Origin: Asterias rubens
Taxonomy: Eukaryota > Echinodermata > Asteroidea > Forcipulatida > Asteriidae
Assembly: GCF_902459465.1 (NCBI RefSeq)
Contig: NC_047076.1
Span: forward strand, 8,626,146-8,690,145
Direction: 5' to 3'
DNA: 64,000 nucleotides
The notes under the pieces were generated by a model. It was given only the letters and a program-made list of their open reading frames with translations, was not told the DNA's origin and did no database searches. Every line of letters begins with the position of its first letter. Within the stretch, counting starts at the first letter, position 1. Positions 1 through 11,297 of the stretch are shown here, one piece after another. A program made the position numbers and the translations under genes.

Positions 1-993
1 AATGGGCGAGGAGAATAAATTTGGGCAAACAAGGAAATAAAGAATAATCACTCAATAAATCTCAATGAATAATATTGACTTTGTAATTTGACTGGTTGCT
101 TGAATCATGGAGAAATGGGACATAAAAAACGTGGGAAGTAAAAAAGGAAAATAATTATAAGCAGTTAACCTTCTTTTCAAGGTGTGGTTAAAATAAATGA
201 TGATCGCATAAACTTGGGGTTATCGGTGGGTTATTGCTGGGGCTTTTCTGGGTGGATTTGTACTTGTTATTTTAAAGGGAGGTTAAACAACAGCGATGCA
301 GGGAAAATAATGAGGAAAGGGGAACAATTTAGGGGAAATAAAGAAATCATGAATAATCACTCATGAATCCCATTGATTATAAATATATTTTTTTAAACTT
401 TAGCCTGTATAAATGAGTGCTTAATTGTATCTTATAAGAAAATGTGTTCACATATTAATTTTGTTTTTCTTTTTGTGTTAAATGTTACGGAAACTATTTA
501 AAGGAACAAGAAAATATTATTGCTCTTAAAAAAGGGTTATTTCTGTAATCTATATTTTGTATACAATTGAATTCGCACTCATTTTTTTTGAGGGGGGGGG
601 GTGAAAATTACATAATCATTTTTTAATTAAAAAAACTAACATCATTATTATTATTTTTCCTGATAAGTAAGTGATAAGTAAATCAAACTTCCAAGATATT
701 TTTTAACTTCATATTATACCTTCACAATAAAATGCTGTATAATATATATTGGTTAAAACTGTCACAGTTACTTTTGATGTTTGTTTGGTTTTTTTTTTGG
801 TTTTTTTTTCAATTAATGATATCAATGCCAACCTGTTGGTTGTATTGTTGTAAAGAAATCTAAAAAGAGTTGTATTATCCTTATAAAACCTTTTACGGTA
901 ATTTTGTGACATATTCCTCAAATATTTTGCTCTGAAATTACAGCTAAACGATTACAAATGGCGAATAAATTAGTATGGTTTCTGTACTTCCAG
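1..993. other. HACL1 intron, no recognised element
   Basis: This AT-rich sequence lies upstream of the first visible HACL1 exon and ends with a good acceptor at 981-993. It contains homopolymer runs, including a G run near 592-601. The small open frames here do not resemble protein. Confidence 0.6.
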
Positions 994-3900
994 GGCGTTA
1001 CTGCAGGCAGATGTCATACTACTTCTGGGTGCAAGACTTAACTGGATTCTTCACTTCGGTTTACCACCTAGATTCAACCCTACAGCTAGATTTATTCAGG
1101 TAGAAAAATGCTACTCGCACAAACTATCTTTATAAATTTGTAATCGATTAGATATTTAAACTAAGCAAATGAATTTTCTATGAAACAAAGGCAATACTTT
1201 ACGCTTGGAGTAGTATCACATCCTCAGAATGAGGCACCACCACTTCTTTAATGATTAGATATTTGTTGCATGACCAGATTTTCGCCAAAAGAAAATAATG
1301 AAATAAACTCTATTCACCGATAGAATTATGACAGATGATGCTATTTAAACAAAACATCAACAAAAACTTTCACATTGCAACAACACACAAAGAACAAAAG
1401 TACGTTTATACATGCTGATGAACGTGATGGAAATAAACGAAATCCCGGCAATATTTTTTAAATTTTGTTTTATCAACCTTACATATGAAATAACAAACCT
1501 GTGAAAGTTTGGACACAATCTGTTTTGCAAGGCACGAGATAATAGTGCCATATCATGCACAATTTTCAGGATGTAACATAAATCAGCTGTTGGTTTGGGG
1601 GGGGGGGGGGTTAATTTTTTTTATTCTTCATTTCAGAAGGAAATATTTTACTGAAAAAATGGTTCCAGGAAGCTTTTATATTAAAGTTGATAAATTATAT
1701 TTTGTATCCCTATCAATCCTGTATCATACCTTTACTTACACAAGAGCTAAAGCGCACAATTTTTGCAAAATACTGTTGAAAAATAATCAATTACAATTTT
1801 TTTTTTTTTACAAGATTGATATATGCCCGGAGGAATTGGGCAACAACATCGGAACAAACAGACTGCTTGGCGTGGCTGGGGACATCTTGTCAGTCACTAA
1901 TCAGGTAAAAACAAATTGGTAGATTTTCTGAAAATGCTGAGAAATGATGATAACAGTATAAGTGCTCTGGTCATTGGGCCATAACATTCCTATTGTCTAT
2001 CTCAGATCCCTGGGGAGTATACAACCAAAACTTGAAATTTATGCTCTTAACCACTCGGCCATGTTAATACTATTATAATATAAGGTCTTTTGACAGAATT
2101 GTCTCTGGACTCATACGAGAAAGTTTGATTTTTACAAATGCTAACCTACAATAAATTTATCTTAAATTCTCTGATCTCTACAAGATGTTGGAGGCCTTCC
2201 AATCTCTTAATCCCAACTGGATGTATCCCAGCAACACCCCCTTTTGGCAGAGTCTAAGGAGCAAGGTATCGGCCAATCAGAAAGCGAGTCAAGAGTTAAG
2301 CGTGGACAAGTCGGTGCCCATGAGCTTCTACTACGCCCTGGGGCAGGTATGTTCCCGTTTGTTAATGTTAAATATTGTTAGATAAGTATGAACATGAGAA
2401 TAATTGTTAATAATAATAACAATATTGGAGAAAGACCCTGTTGGGGACAAATCATCAAGCCATTAAAACAGTTTTGGGAATAGTACAAATATAAAAGGCC
2501 CCCGAATTATACTGGACTGAAACATAAACAGGCAAGGATAGAAAGTAACTATTACCAGTAAACATGTAGGTACATTCATATGTAAATCTCCGAAAATTGA
2601 CATTGATTCGTAAATTTCTTTTTGAAGAAGTGTTGCTTTTGAAAGAGCTGCTATTGTGGTGTTGACATTGCAAACACTGCTTCAGGAGAAACAAACGTGC
2701 AGAGTATTGTGGTCTTGACATTGCAAACACTGCTTCAGGAGAAACAAACGTGCAGAGTATTGTGGTCTTGACATTGCAAACACTGCTTCAGGAGAAACAA
2801 ACGTGCAGAGTATTGTGGTCTTGACATTGCAAACACTGCTTCAGGAGAAACAAACGTGCAGAGTATTGTGGTGTTGACATTGCAAACACTGCTTCAGGAG
2901 AAACAAACGTGCAGAGTATTGTGGTGTTGACATTGCAAACACTGCTTCAGGAGAAACAAACGTGCAGAGTATTGTGGTGTTGACATTGCAAACACTGCTT
3001 CAGGAGAAACAAACGTGCAGAGTATTGTGGTGTTGACATTGCAAACACTGCTTCAGGAGAAACAAACGTGCAGAGTATTGTGGTGTTGACATTGCAAACA
3101 CTGCTTCAGGAGAAACAAACGTGCAGAGTATTGTGGTGTTGACATTGCAAACACTGCTTCAGGAGAAAACAAACGTGCAGAGTAGACTGTTTGAAACATC
3201 AAGACCACACCGTCACTTCTTTTATTCAGTAACATTTATTCATTCATTCAGTTGCATTTACTTCAATGCTGTCATTCAATACAATAATGCATGTTTATGT
3301 CGAAATTACATAAGCAATAGTATGAGGTAGGAGGTATGATAATAGGTGCACAATCATTCAATAATAAGCAGCAATTTAATGACAACATTTAGGTATAACG
3401 TTAAGTGAGATGCTTTTGTGCCCTAACTTATGTACAGACAAACATTTAGTATGCCAAAGCCAATGTACTGTAACTTGAACATAGGACACTCAGATCCAAC
3501 ACTCCCACCAAAAGAGATGTACACATTGTGTACCAACGGGTTTACTACATGTAGTACACACATATTGACTGGCAACGAGGTAACTATACGTCTATTCCCA
3601 CGAGGGACTTTGAGTGACCAGAAGAGCGACCAATTTCCCAAGGCCGAAGGGTCACTCTTCTGGTCACTCACAGGCCCGAGGGGAATAGACGTACACTGGT
3701 TACCGAATTATGCAAGTCAATACGTTTTTTATAACACAGCTCGGTCTTAAAATGTCAAATAAGAACAGAAAAAGGAATTTTGTAGTTTGTTCACGGTTAA
3801 AGTCAAGAGAGGGCGCTGTTACTGCGGGCAAAACACTAGCCTACATTAGTTCACCCCATGTGACCGTGTTTTAGCTAACCAGAATACAGAAAAAGCAAGC

Positions 3901-6900
3901 GGTGTGTTATAATTACAATTACTTTTGAAAATATAATCCACTATCCACACCATGCAAAGCTTCACCTATCTCAACACATCAAAGTGTTGTCCAAAATCCA
4001 ACTGCGGCTAGAGACAAGTCCAAGTACTCAAAAATCCTGCGGTCACAAAGTCTTCAGTGAGAAATTGCAGCAAATAAGTAATTTATGCAAGTATTTCAGT
4101 ATAGTCATTTCATGAGTTTGATACTCTTGCTCATTAACGACACAAACAAAAACATTATTGCAGAAAAAAACAACTACAAGGATTTTCAATTTTGGTTGAC
4201 AGGTGCAGAAAATGATTCCAAGAGATTCGATCATCGTCAGTGAAGGTTCAAGTACTATGGATATTGGTCGGACAGTTCTGCTCAATCATTCACCAAGACA
4301 CAGGTATAAACTAACTTTTAAACCCTAGATTTTCTAGGGCCCTTCCTCCCTCCAAGAAAATCCAACACCATGAAATGGTTGCCATAATATTCAGGCGAAC
4401 TTGGGAAATTTTCATGGTGTCTGTTTAAATGCTGCCCTCAATGTGACCAGAGGCCGCAGTTGGTACCCTCTTTCGCCTCTCGCTAAACCTGGATTGATCG
4501 CGAAGAAATTTTGTCCATTAAACAGCATTACGGTATATACCAAAAACCAAACAATGCCCTAACTTTGGTGTCATTACATGAAAGCACCAATAAAGAACTT
4601 CCAAGCTATCAAAACTCAGATACTAAATATCCTTTTCAGTGAGTTAGTGTGTTTACATTGGGTCGTTAAACTTATTTGATGAGCAGTTAATCTGCATAGG
4701 GCAGTGAGCAGCATTACTGGTTTGTTCTGGATCCAATTATAAGATTAGGGTCCACTGTTTAGAAAAGGAATTACATGGAGATAACAGGTAATAATAATAA
4801 TAATAATAAGACTTGTAATGCGCACATATCCACCCTGCTGGGTGTTCAAGGCGCAGTAAAACCAAAAAACAAAACAAAAACAAAACAAAAACAAAACACA
4901 ACACAAAGAAAAACAGACACAACAAAATTAGTCATTGAAAACCTGTGACATAAGATAAGTTTTGAGAAGAGACTTGAATTTTGCAGTACAAAGACAAGAT
5001 CGAAGATTAAGTGGTAGAGAGTTCCAGATGCGTGGCGCGGCTGAAGAAAAAGACCTGTCACCCCATGAGTGTCGAGACTTGGGTTCAATGAGGAGAAGCA
5101 TAGAACTTGATCGAAGATTCCTTGATGGAGTGTAAACTTGAAGCAGTTCAGAAACATAGTGGGGAGCCTTGCCATTAAGAGCTTTGTGGACAATGAGTAT
5201 CAGCTTGAAGATGATTCGTTGAGAGATAGGGAGCCAGTGTAGTTGTTTCAGAATGGGGGTGATAGAACAGGATTTTCTAGACAGTGTCACAATGCGGGCA
5301 GCAGTATTTTGGAGCCGTTGAAGTCTGGAAATCTGGTTGTTAGGAAGACTGTAGAGAAGAGCATTGCCGTTGTCAAGACGAGAAGTAACAAATGCGTGAA
5401 TGACCTTTTCAGTGGCACTTTTGTCCAAGTACTTGCGAATCTTACCTATATTCCTGATGTGATATGATGATAAACGAACAATGTTGTTGATGTGTGGCTG
5501 AAGTGTCATTGATGAATCAAAAATAACCCCTAAGTTCCGAGCTTTCAGCGAGGGAGCTTTCCGAGCTTTCAGCGAGGGAGCTATCCGAGCATCACCGATG
5601 GAGATGTATGGCACTGAAACCTTAGTTAACTGTTGACGTGACCCAAATAGAAGGAACTCTGTCATGTCATCATTTAAACTTCAGGAAGTTTTGTTGTGTC
5701 CAACGTCGAATCTCTTGGATGCATTTCTCAAGTCTTGCAATGGATGCATTGGCGTTTTCTTGAGAAGATTTAAACGTGATGTATAGCTGAGTGTCGTCTG
5801 CGTACACATGGTAATTCAGATTAAATTTCAGGATGATGTCACGAATCGGTAAAGTGTATAGCGTAAACCACTGCGGGCCGAGTACCGACCCCTGTGGCAC
5901 AGAGTAGTTCAAAACAACAGGGTCGGATATCGCGGTGCCAATACATACATGCTGAGTTCTATTGTAGAGATACGATTTGCACCATGCTAGGGCTGTGTCC
6001 TCTATGCCAAGGTGATTCTGGAGCCGAGAGAGAAGGATGTTGTGATCGACAGTGTCAAAAGCAGCACTCAAATCTAGCAGGACTAGTGCTGTAAGGTTAC
6101 CATTGTCCATAGAAGAGAGAATATCGTTGCTCACACGGACTAGTGCAGCCTCAGTCCCATGGAAAGGCTTGTATGCTGACTGGAACACGTCGGACAGGTT
6201 GAAAGTATGAATGTGATCAGAAATACGTGATGAAACTACTCGTTCGATGACTTTTCCAAGATATTTTAAGTTTGCAACCGGTCTGTAGTTTTGGAATATC
6301 TCCTTGTCCAGGTTTGGTTTCTTGATGAGCGGCCTGATGTAGGAAACTTTGAGGCTATCAGGGAAACAACCGGAACTGAGGGATTCGTTTACAAGCTTAG
6401 TGATGTAGGGTACAAAAATATCTCTGTTTTGCTTTATCATGGATGTTGACACTGGATCCAGCTCACAGGATTTTGAAGGAGATTTCATAATAACCCTTTG
6501 AATCTCAGCAACAGTCGCAGGCTCAAACACAGATAGTCTACACTCTGGTTGAAGTTGTGGCAATGTCTGCGGCACGTTGTTAGGGACTGATGAAAATGAT
6601 GAGCGGATGTCTGAAATCTTGGTGACAAAGAATTTCTGGAACTCATTTGCTAAGTCCTGGTCATTGTAAGTGGATGGAAGGACAGGGGTTTTGGGTTTGA
6701 GCAACAACTTACCAATTATCTTGAAAAGCTTCTTTTGATCTCCTGAGGATTCTTGTACTTGACATGAATAATGGATGATCTTTGCCTGGTTGATCAAATT
6801 CCTAACTACTTTACATTGGTTGCGATATTCTTGTCGTTGAATTGCCAATTTGCCATTTTTCCGCCACTTCCGCTCCAGTTGACGACAGATCTTTCTCGCT

Positions 6901-9617
6901 GTACGAATATCATCATTGAACCAGGAGACTTCAGTTCGGACCTTGACTGATCTCGTTTTCCAAGGTGCGTAGGGTTGGATAGGAGGAATAAGATGTATTA
7001 TTCTTTTTAACACAAATAGTGCATGTTTTTTTCCCTCTTCAATTTGCTTCAGATTGGATGCAGGGACATTTGGAACGATGGGAGTTGGTCTGGGGTTCTC
7101 AATTGCTGCGGCATTGCTTGCCAGGGACAGATGGCCTGGGAAAAAGGTTGTGTGTGTTGAAGGGGACAGCGCATTCGGATTCTCTGGGATGGAGGTTGAA
7201 ACAATATGCAGGTACGAAAACTAATTCAATTACATCAGGCCTGCCCCAATTTTAAGCCCTAATTGACCTTAACACGACCTCTGTGACAGTTCCACATTTG
7301 GAAGTCTATTTTGAACTTGTGTCTGCCTTGACTGCAGTCATTGTTCCTAGAATTTTGATTTACACTTTTGAAGAAAAACAGAGTAGATAACAACTAGAAC
7401 TTGATGGCGTTACATGAATGCATGGCATTCAAACATTAAATATAAGGCACTGCTAGGGTTAGGTTATAAAGGTATCAGAGTGGCTCAATTCGGATTCTTT
7501 CCCTGCCTTTCCAAGAGGCTTTTTAAGTATCAACCTCTACCCTCCTAGGTACCCATTTATACCTTTGAGTGAGGAAATTAAGTAATGCAGCAAATTGCTC
7601 AAGGACAGAAGCGTCATGACCGGGATTTGAACCCACACCCCGATGACTAAACCACCAGAGCTTGAATGTGATGCTCTAATCCACTCAACCACGACACCTT
7701 ATCTTTCTTTTGGAGTTTTAATAGCATAAAAACAAGTCTCTGACTGTTGATTTGACTTTTTATTTGAAGGTACAACCTACCTATCCTCATGGTTATTGCT
7801 AATAACAACGGGATTGGCATGGGCATCGAGGCAGAAACATGGAACGATGTAGAGGTCAAAGATCGCTCTGTAGAGTAAGTAGAAGGAATGAAGGTACCAG
7901 GTTTGGAATTTTACAGGCCTTGGCCTCTTTCGCCCTGTTCTTGGCGTAGGTGCCCCTTTCAAAGTTTCCCATAGACTTTACGATATTTCAATGAAAGAAG
8001 TGCTCTATGCAAAATGAAAACGGCCTTGCCCTCACAAAGAAGGAAACTCCAGGCCTGACAACTCATTGTCACAACACTTTCCGTTTTAACTACTGCTCAT
8101 TTTCAAATCTACTGTTGGTAACATTTTCCAGTGAGTCGACCAACCATTTGAAACCATTCAACTGGAAGTGTTGGTTGTGTATTGCGAACTAACCAAAGGA
8201 TGATATTGATTGGTCAAACAGTAGGAGGGTTGACTGTGTACTGTATTCATCACATGATATCATATCGGGGCCAATAGAGACCAGTAACACAGTCAATAAT
8301 CAATACAATAGACCAGTCGTTATAATCATTCATTCTTATATTTGTTTTCCCTCAGGATTCCAGTCACAGGCCTTATGCCTGATACTCGCTATGAAAAAAT
8401 AATTGAAGCGTTCGGCGGGAAGGGGTACTTTGCTAGGACCCCTACAGAGCTTGAGGGCGCTCTTCGTGAGAGTCTCACCACATATGCCGATAAACCGGTC
8501 ATTATTAATGTGGCAGTGAACCCCCAATCGACCAGAAAAAGCCAGGTATAGTGTAGAAAAATTACATTTGTTCTGTTCGCGAAAATATGTGTTGTTCTGT
8601 GTAGATGTGTTCACCACGAGATGTCATATTGCAGGCTGTCATAGTTTATCAATCAAAACCTCAGTGGTGATATTGAATGGTCAGACAGTAGGAGGGTTGA
8701 CTGCGTACTGTGTATATTACATACAAACATATTGCAGGTGCCATAGTTTATCAATCAAAACCACAGTGGATAATACTGAATGGTCAGACAGTAGGAGGGT
8801 TGAGTCCACTGTGTATGCATTTACCACATGATATCATATTGCAGGCTGGCATAATCAATTTATCATTCAAAAGCACAAAGATTGATATTGGATGGTCAGA
8901 CAGTAAGAGGGTTAACTGTGTCCTATCTTACAATATGCATCAGCAAATGATGTATTGCAGGCTGGCATACTTAAATCTATCTTTCACAACCGCAGTTGGT
9001 TTTATATAACACCCAAGCAGATCCTTGCCATTTGATTGGAGGATTGTCCGTCACGTGATAGCAAATAAAAGTACCATTGCACGCTGAGTCACTCACCGTG
9101 CTTTTTCGTTCCATCCGAAAAGTACCATTGCACGCTGGCACGCTGGCAGCGTGCAATGGTACTTTTCAGATGGAACGAAAAAGCCGAGTAAAAACATCAC
9201 TGCGTGCGCGTGTCTTTGGTAACGCAGCAGGTGTTCTGCAAGAAGGCATAGTAAAATTACTAGCATTCGGCTTCTACAGTTGAAATTGTTTGTTTTGAAA
9301 GTTGTATCTTTCAATCAAAATTACAAAGTTCTACTTGGATGTTATATAAAACAAATAATGAATGTTTTTCATTCGTGCATAAACATTCATTATGTGTATA
9401 ATATCGAATGGTCAGACAGTAGGAGGTTCGAAGATAGATAATACTCGATGGCTAAAGTAGATTTTCACAGTTATCTGGTGTTTAAACTGACCTAAACCTT
9501 TAGTTGGGAAAGTTGCTTTCTTTATAAGGCGTTTTCCCTATAAGGCATTTCAAAATGTATGAATTTTTTTGTCTTCAGGATTTCAATTGGCTGACAAGAA
9601 CAGAGAGCAAGTTGTAG
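994..9617 (+). CDS. HACL1: 2-hydroxyacyl-CoA lyase, 3' part (5' exons outside window)
   Basis: This is a thiamine-diphosphate (ThDP) enzyme of peroxisomal alpha-oxidation. It cleaves 2-hydroxyacyl-CoA to formyl-CoA and a fatty aldehyde. I read eight exons: 994-1099, 1815-1904, 2185-2346, 4203-4303, 7053-7211, 7770-7874, 8356-8545 and 9579-9617. All have AG/GT borders and all phases join without a stop. Exon 1 reads [15 protein letters not shown], a typical HACL1 block. Exons 5-6 carry the ThDP/Mg motif, from GDSAFGFSG to NNNGIG. The last exon ends in SKL and a stop, a canonical PTS1 peroxisomal signal. The N-terminal third lies upstream of position 1. Introns hold a LINE, MITEs, a SINE and a minisatellite. 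Family assignment is very secure; the exon borders come from reading splice sites. Confidence 0.95.
1958..2070 (-). mobile_element. SINE family A copy with internal deletion
   Basis: The left part (CTCTGGTCATTGGGCCATAA) matches the start of the longer copy at 41705-42010. The right part (CTCTTAACCACTCGGCCATG) matches the tRNA-like end of the same copy. The middle, including the B box, is missing. Confidence 0.55.
2652..3183. repeat. 53-bp minisatellite, ten copies
   Basis: The core GACATTGCAAACACTGCTTC recurs at 2664, 2717, 2770, 2823, 2876, 2929, 2982, 3035, 3088 and 3141, an exact 53-bp period. Copies 2-4 share a G-to-C change just before the core, and the last copy has one extra A. The array lies in a HACL1 intron. 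The near identity of the units suggests recent expansion or conversion. Confidence 0.95.
3570..3705. mobile_element. Foldback/MITE-like inverted repeat
   Basis: The arms of about 50 bp are inverted copies. The left arm has ACGTCTATTCCC and GTGACCAGAAGAGCGACC; the right arm has GGTCACTCTTCTGGTCAC and GGGGAATAGACGT. It sits in a HACL1 intron and has no coding content. Confidence 0.7.
4796..7013 (-). mobile_element. CR1/jockey-like non-LTR retrotransposon, 5'-truncated
   Basis: This LINE lies antisense in the HACL1 intron between exons 4203-4303 and 7053-7211. Its 3' end is a T-rich stretch, a conserved block (GGTGGATATGTGCGCATTAC at 4818-4837 reversed) and a (TTA)n microsatellite at 4792-4809. 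The 5' end stops before any endonuclease domain, as expected from incomplete reverse transcription. The truncation lies within about 75 bp of the next HACL1 exon. The same 3' tail recurs in the SINE at 47285-47480. Confidence 0.9.
4928..7013 (-). pseudogene. Reverse transcriptase ORF of the LINE, frameshifted
   Basis: Two abutting frames (7013-5670, then 5665-4928) encode one reverse transcriptase. The first has the palm motifs [15 protein letters not shown], the [10 protein letters not shown] block and the catalytic YADD box. The second has the thumb/C-terminal region, with LGVIFDSS and the HWLPISQRI block common in CR1/L2-like elements. A one-base insertion near 5670-5680 breaks the frame just after the YADD region. 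A 24-bp in-frame tandem duplication near 5533-5580 gives a repeated APSLKAR peptide. The endonuclease is absent. The copy cannot be autonomous but looks fairly young. Confidence 0.9.
7440..7702 (-). mobile_element. SINE family A, tRNA-derived head
   Basis: On the minus strand the head reads TGGTTGAGTGGATTAGAGCA (A-box region), then GGGTTCAAATCCCGG (B box). This resembles a long-arm (Ser/Leu-type) tRNA. The body, with the GTACCCATTTA block, matches the copies at 38140-38470 and 41705-42010. It lies in a HACL1 intron. Confidence 0.75.
8625..9000. repeat. ~105-115-bp tandem repeat, array 1
   Basis: Units begin near TTGCAGGCTGGCAT at about 8631, 8734, 8841 and 8957, and contain ATGGTCAGACAGTAGGAGGG. 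A single related unit lies at about 8190-8300, and a fragment at 9405-9430. Array 2 of the same family is at 11990-12420 and a lone unit at 22235-22300. The spacing varies, so the arrays are old. Confidence 0.7.
8999..9405 (+). mobile_element. MITE with GTTTTATATAACA termini, copy 1
   Basis: The ends are inverted copies: GTTTTATATAACACCCAAGC at the left, and the reverse complement of GTTTTATATAACATCCAAG near 9330-9352. In the middle is a strong palindrome in which GTACCATTGCACGCTGGCA meets its complement near 9120-9165. A nearly identical copy lies inverted at 24930-25402. Copy 1 has lost about 70 bp near its right end compared with copy 2. Confidence 0.8.
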
Positions 9618-9829
9618 GAGCAAAGGTTCCCCGAGGGTTTGTGTTTTGACCAGATGACAAATGCTGCGTGTACAACTCTAGCACCTTGGTTTGGGATTTT
9701 TGGTTGGGGATGTAAAAAGACACCACTATTCAAAATTTAGTAAAGGTATTGGCACGGTGGTAAATCATACATAAAGCCATGTTAAAATTTGATGTATAAA
9801 AATGTAAATTTTGACACTTGTAGTAGGTG

Positions 9830-10030
9830 TATTGGGCCAATAATTGAATTCATTAAACAATCTCAGCTCCCTGAACTGATTGATCTCTGCCATAGCAGGT
9901 ACCCATTTACCTCTGGGTGAAGAGAAGCAATTAAAAGTCATTGTATTGCTCAAGAATATAAGTGTCAGGATTTGAATCCACATCCCAATAATTTCCCCGC
10001 CAAAACTTGAATAACTCAGCCATGGCATGC
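9830..10030 (-). mobile_element. SINE family A, degraded copy
   Basis: The body block GTACCCATTTACCTCTGGGT is followed by a decayed tRNA-like region with GGATTTGAATCC (B-box relic) and CTCAGCCATGGCA. It lies in the HACL1 3' region. Confidence 0.6.
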
Positions 10031-10156
10031 CTCAAAGGTTCAAATGGGATGATATGTATTTTCTTTATACACATTTGTCATTATACATATCAATTGAAAT
10101 TTTGTCAGAAATATTTTTGATACAATGTGTTTTTTGATGTATGGTGTATCAGGTGC

Positions 10157-10162
10157 AATAAA
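10157..10162 (+). terminator. Candidate polyadenylation signal for HACL1
   Basis: An AATAAA hexamer lies about 540 bp after the HACL1 stop codon. A second AATAAA occurs at 10634-10639, so alternative 3' ends are possible. Confidence 0.4.
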
Positions 10163-11297
10163 TTTTGGATTTTGATTATTCTAAAGTAATATCTTTAAGT
10201 ATTATCTTTTTGGGGAGGGGGAACGGTTTCAGATTGGAAAAAAAAGAATTTGCAGGAGATATAACAAAACGACTGTACAAGAAACAATCTTTCAATTTTT
10301 TTGTCTTTTCTTAAAACAATCAGATTTGAATTCCTTTAAGTTTGTGGGTGTCTTCCTTCTTTTGTTTAGTTGTGATCATAATCTTCTAGGTTATTAATGG
10401 CTCAGAAATTTGGGGGAATTTATCATTGTTGTCACTAATTAATTATTTCAAAATATCAACGTTTTCAAAATGGAAATTTAATTTGTCTCTCAGTTGTGTT
10501 TTGAAGCCATACTATTCCACAATCCTCATTCGGAGTTGTGCACAACTTTGAGAAAACTGCAAGAATTCGTGATTTGGGTTGATTTTGCCCTGGTGTCAAG
10601 TTAAGTAAAAATTTATAAAATGTTTATTTCTGTAATAAATAAACTGATGTTGTAATTAAAACTAGCAATTATTTATCATTATTTTCAAATTTCGTACATT
10701 CATTTGGTTAAGTTTTATTATATCTTAATAAAATACATCTTTAATATAAACAAAAAACAAATATTACAACAACAGGAATAAAAAAATTCATATTTTGTGT
10801 CTTCCAAACATTTTAGTTTTTTAACACTAAAAATTGATCAGTCGAGTTTGGAAACAGTTGCATCCTGGCTTGAACTGTCCAGATTTTTTGCAAAGAAAGA
10901 AAGAAAGAAATATTTTAGGTTGAGTGCAAGCTGGGTCTGGGTCAGTAATGTCTGGGCTATCGAAAGTTCCGAGCTAAAAGACCACTGGTCTAGTGGCAAT
11001 TTTCTTTAAATTAAAGACTTGATGAAGCTCCACGAACGTCCTGGATGTTATGTTGCAAAGAGTCCACTCTCTACTCATGTAAAAAATTGAGAACTTAAAG
11101 GGCCAGCGTCTCCTATAACGTTCACCCCTTTATTCCCAAAAGTACTACAGCAAATTGTAACTTTTAGTCCACCAAATGGCTGCAAATTGTTGAGTTTTAA
11201 AAGATCTTACTAAAATTGGAGTCATCCGGGCCCATGGGATGATCCCTGGTTTCGTTGTCCGAAGTTGTCCATCTATTTTGACCCACAGACGTCAAAC
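10163..11297. other. Convergent HACL1/COMMD3 3' intergenic region
   Basis: This AT-rich sequence holds the second HACL1 AATAAA (10634-10639). On the minus strand it holds a candidate AATAAA for COMMD3 at 11129-11134, about 165 bp past its stop. No gene or clear transposon was seen. Confidence 0.5.

Noticed and set aside
1509-1922. A 137-codon gene
   Set aside because: Only its last third (1815-1904) is coding; that part is a HACL1 exon and the rest is intron with homopolymers.
2652-3183. CRISPR-like direct repeats
   Set aside because: The 53-bp units are contiguous with no unique spacers, in an intron of an animal gene. It is a minisatellite.
5243-5467. Plus-strand frame in the LINE
   Set aside because: It is the antisense shadow of the reverse transcriptase.
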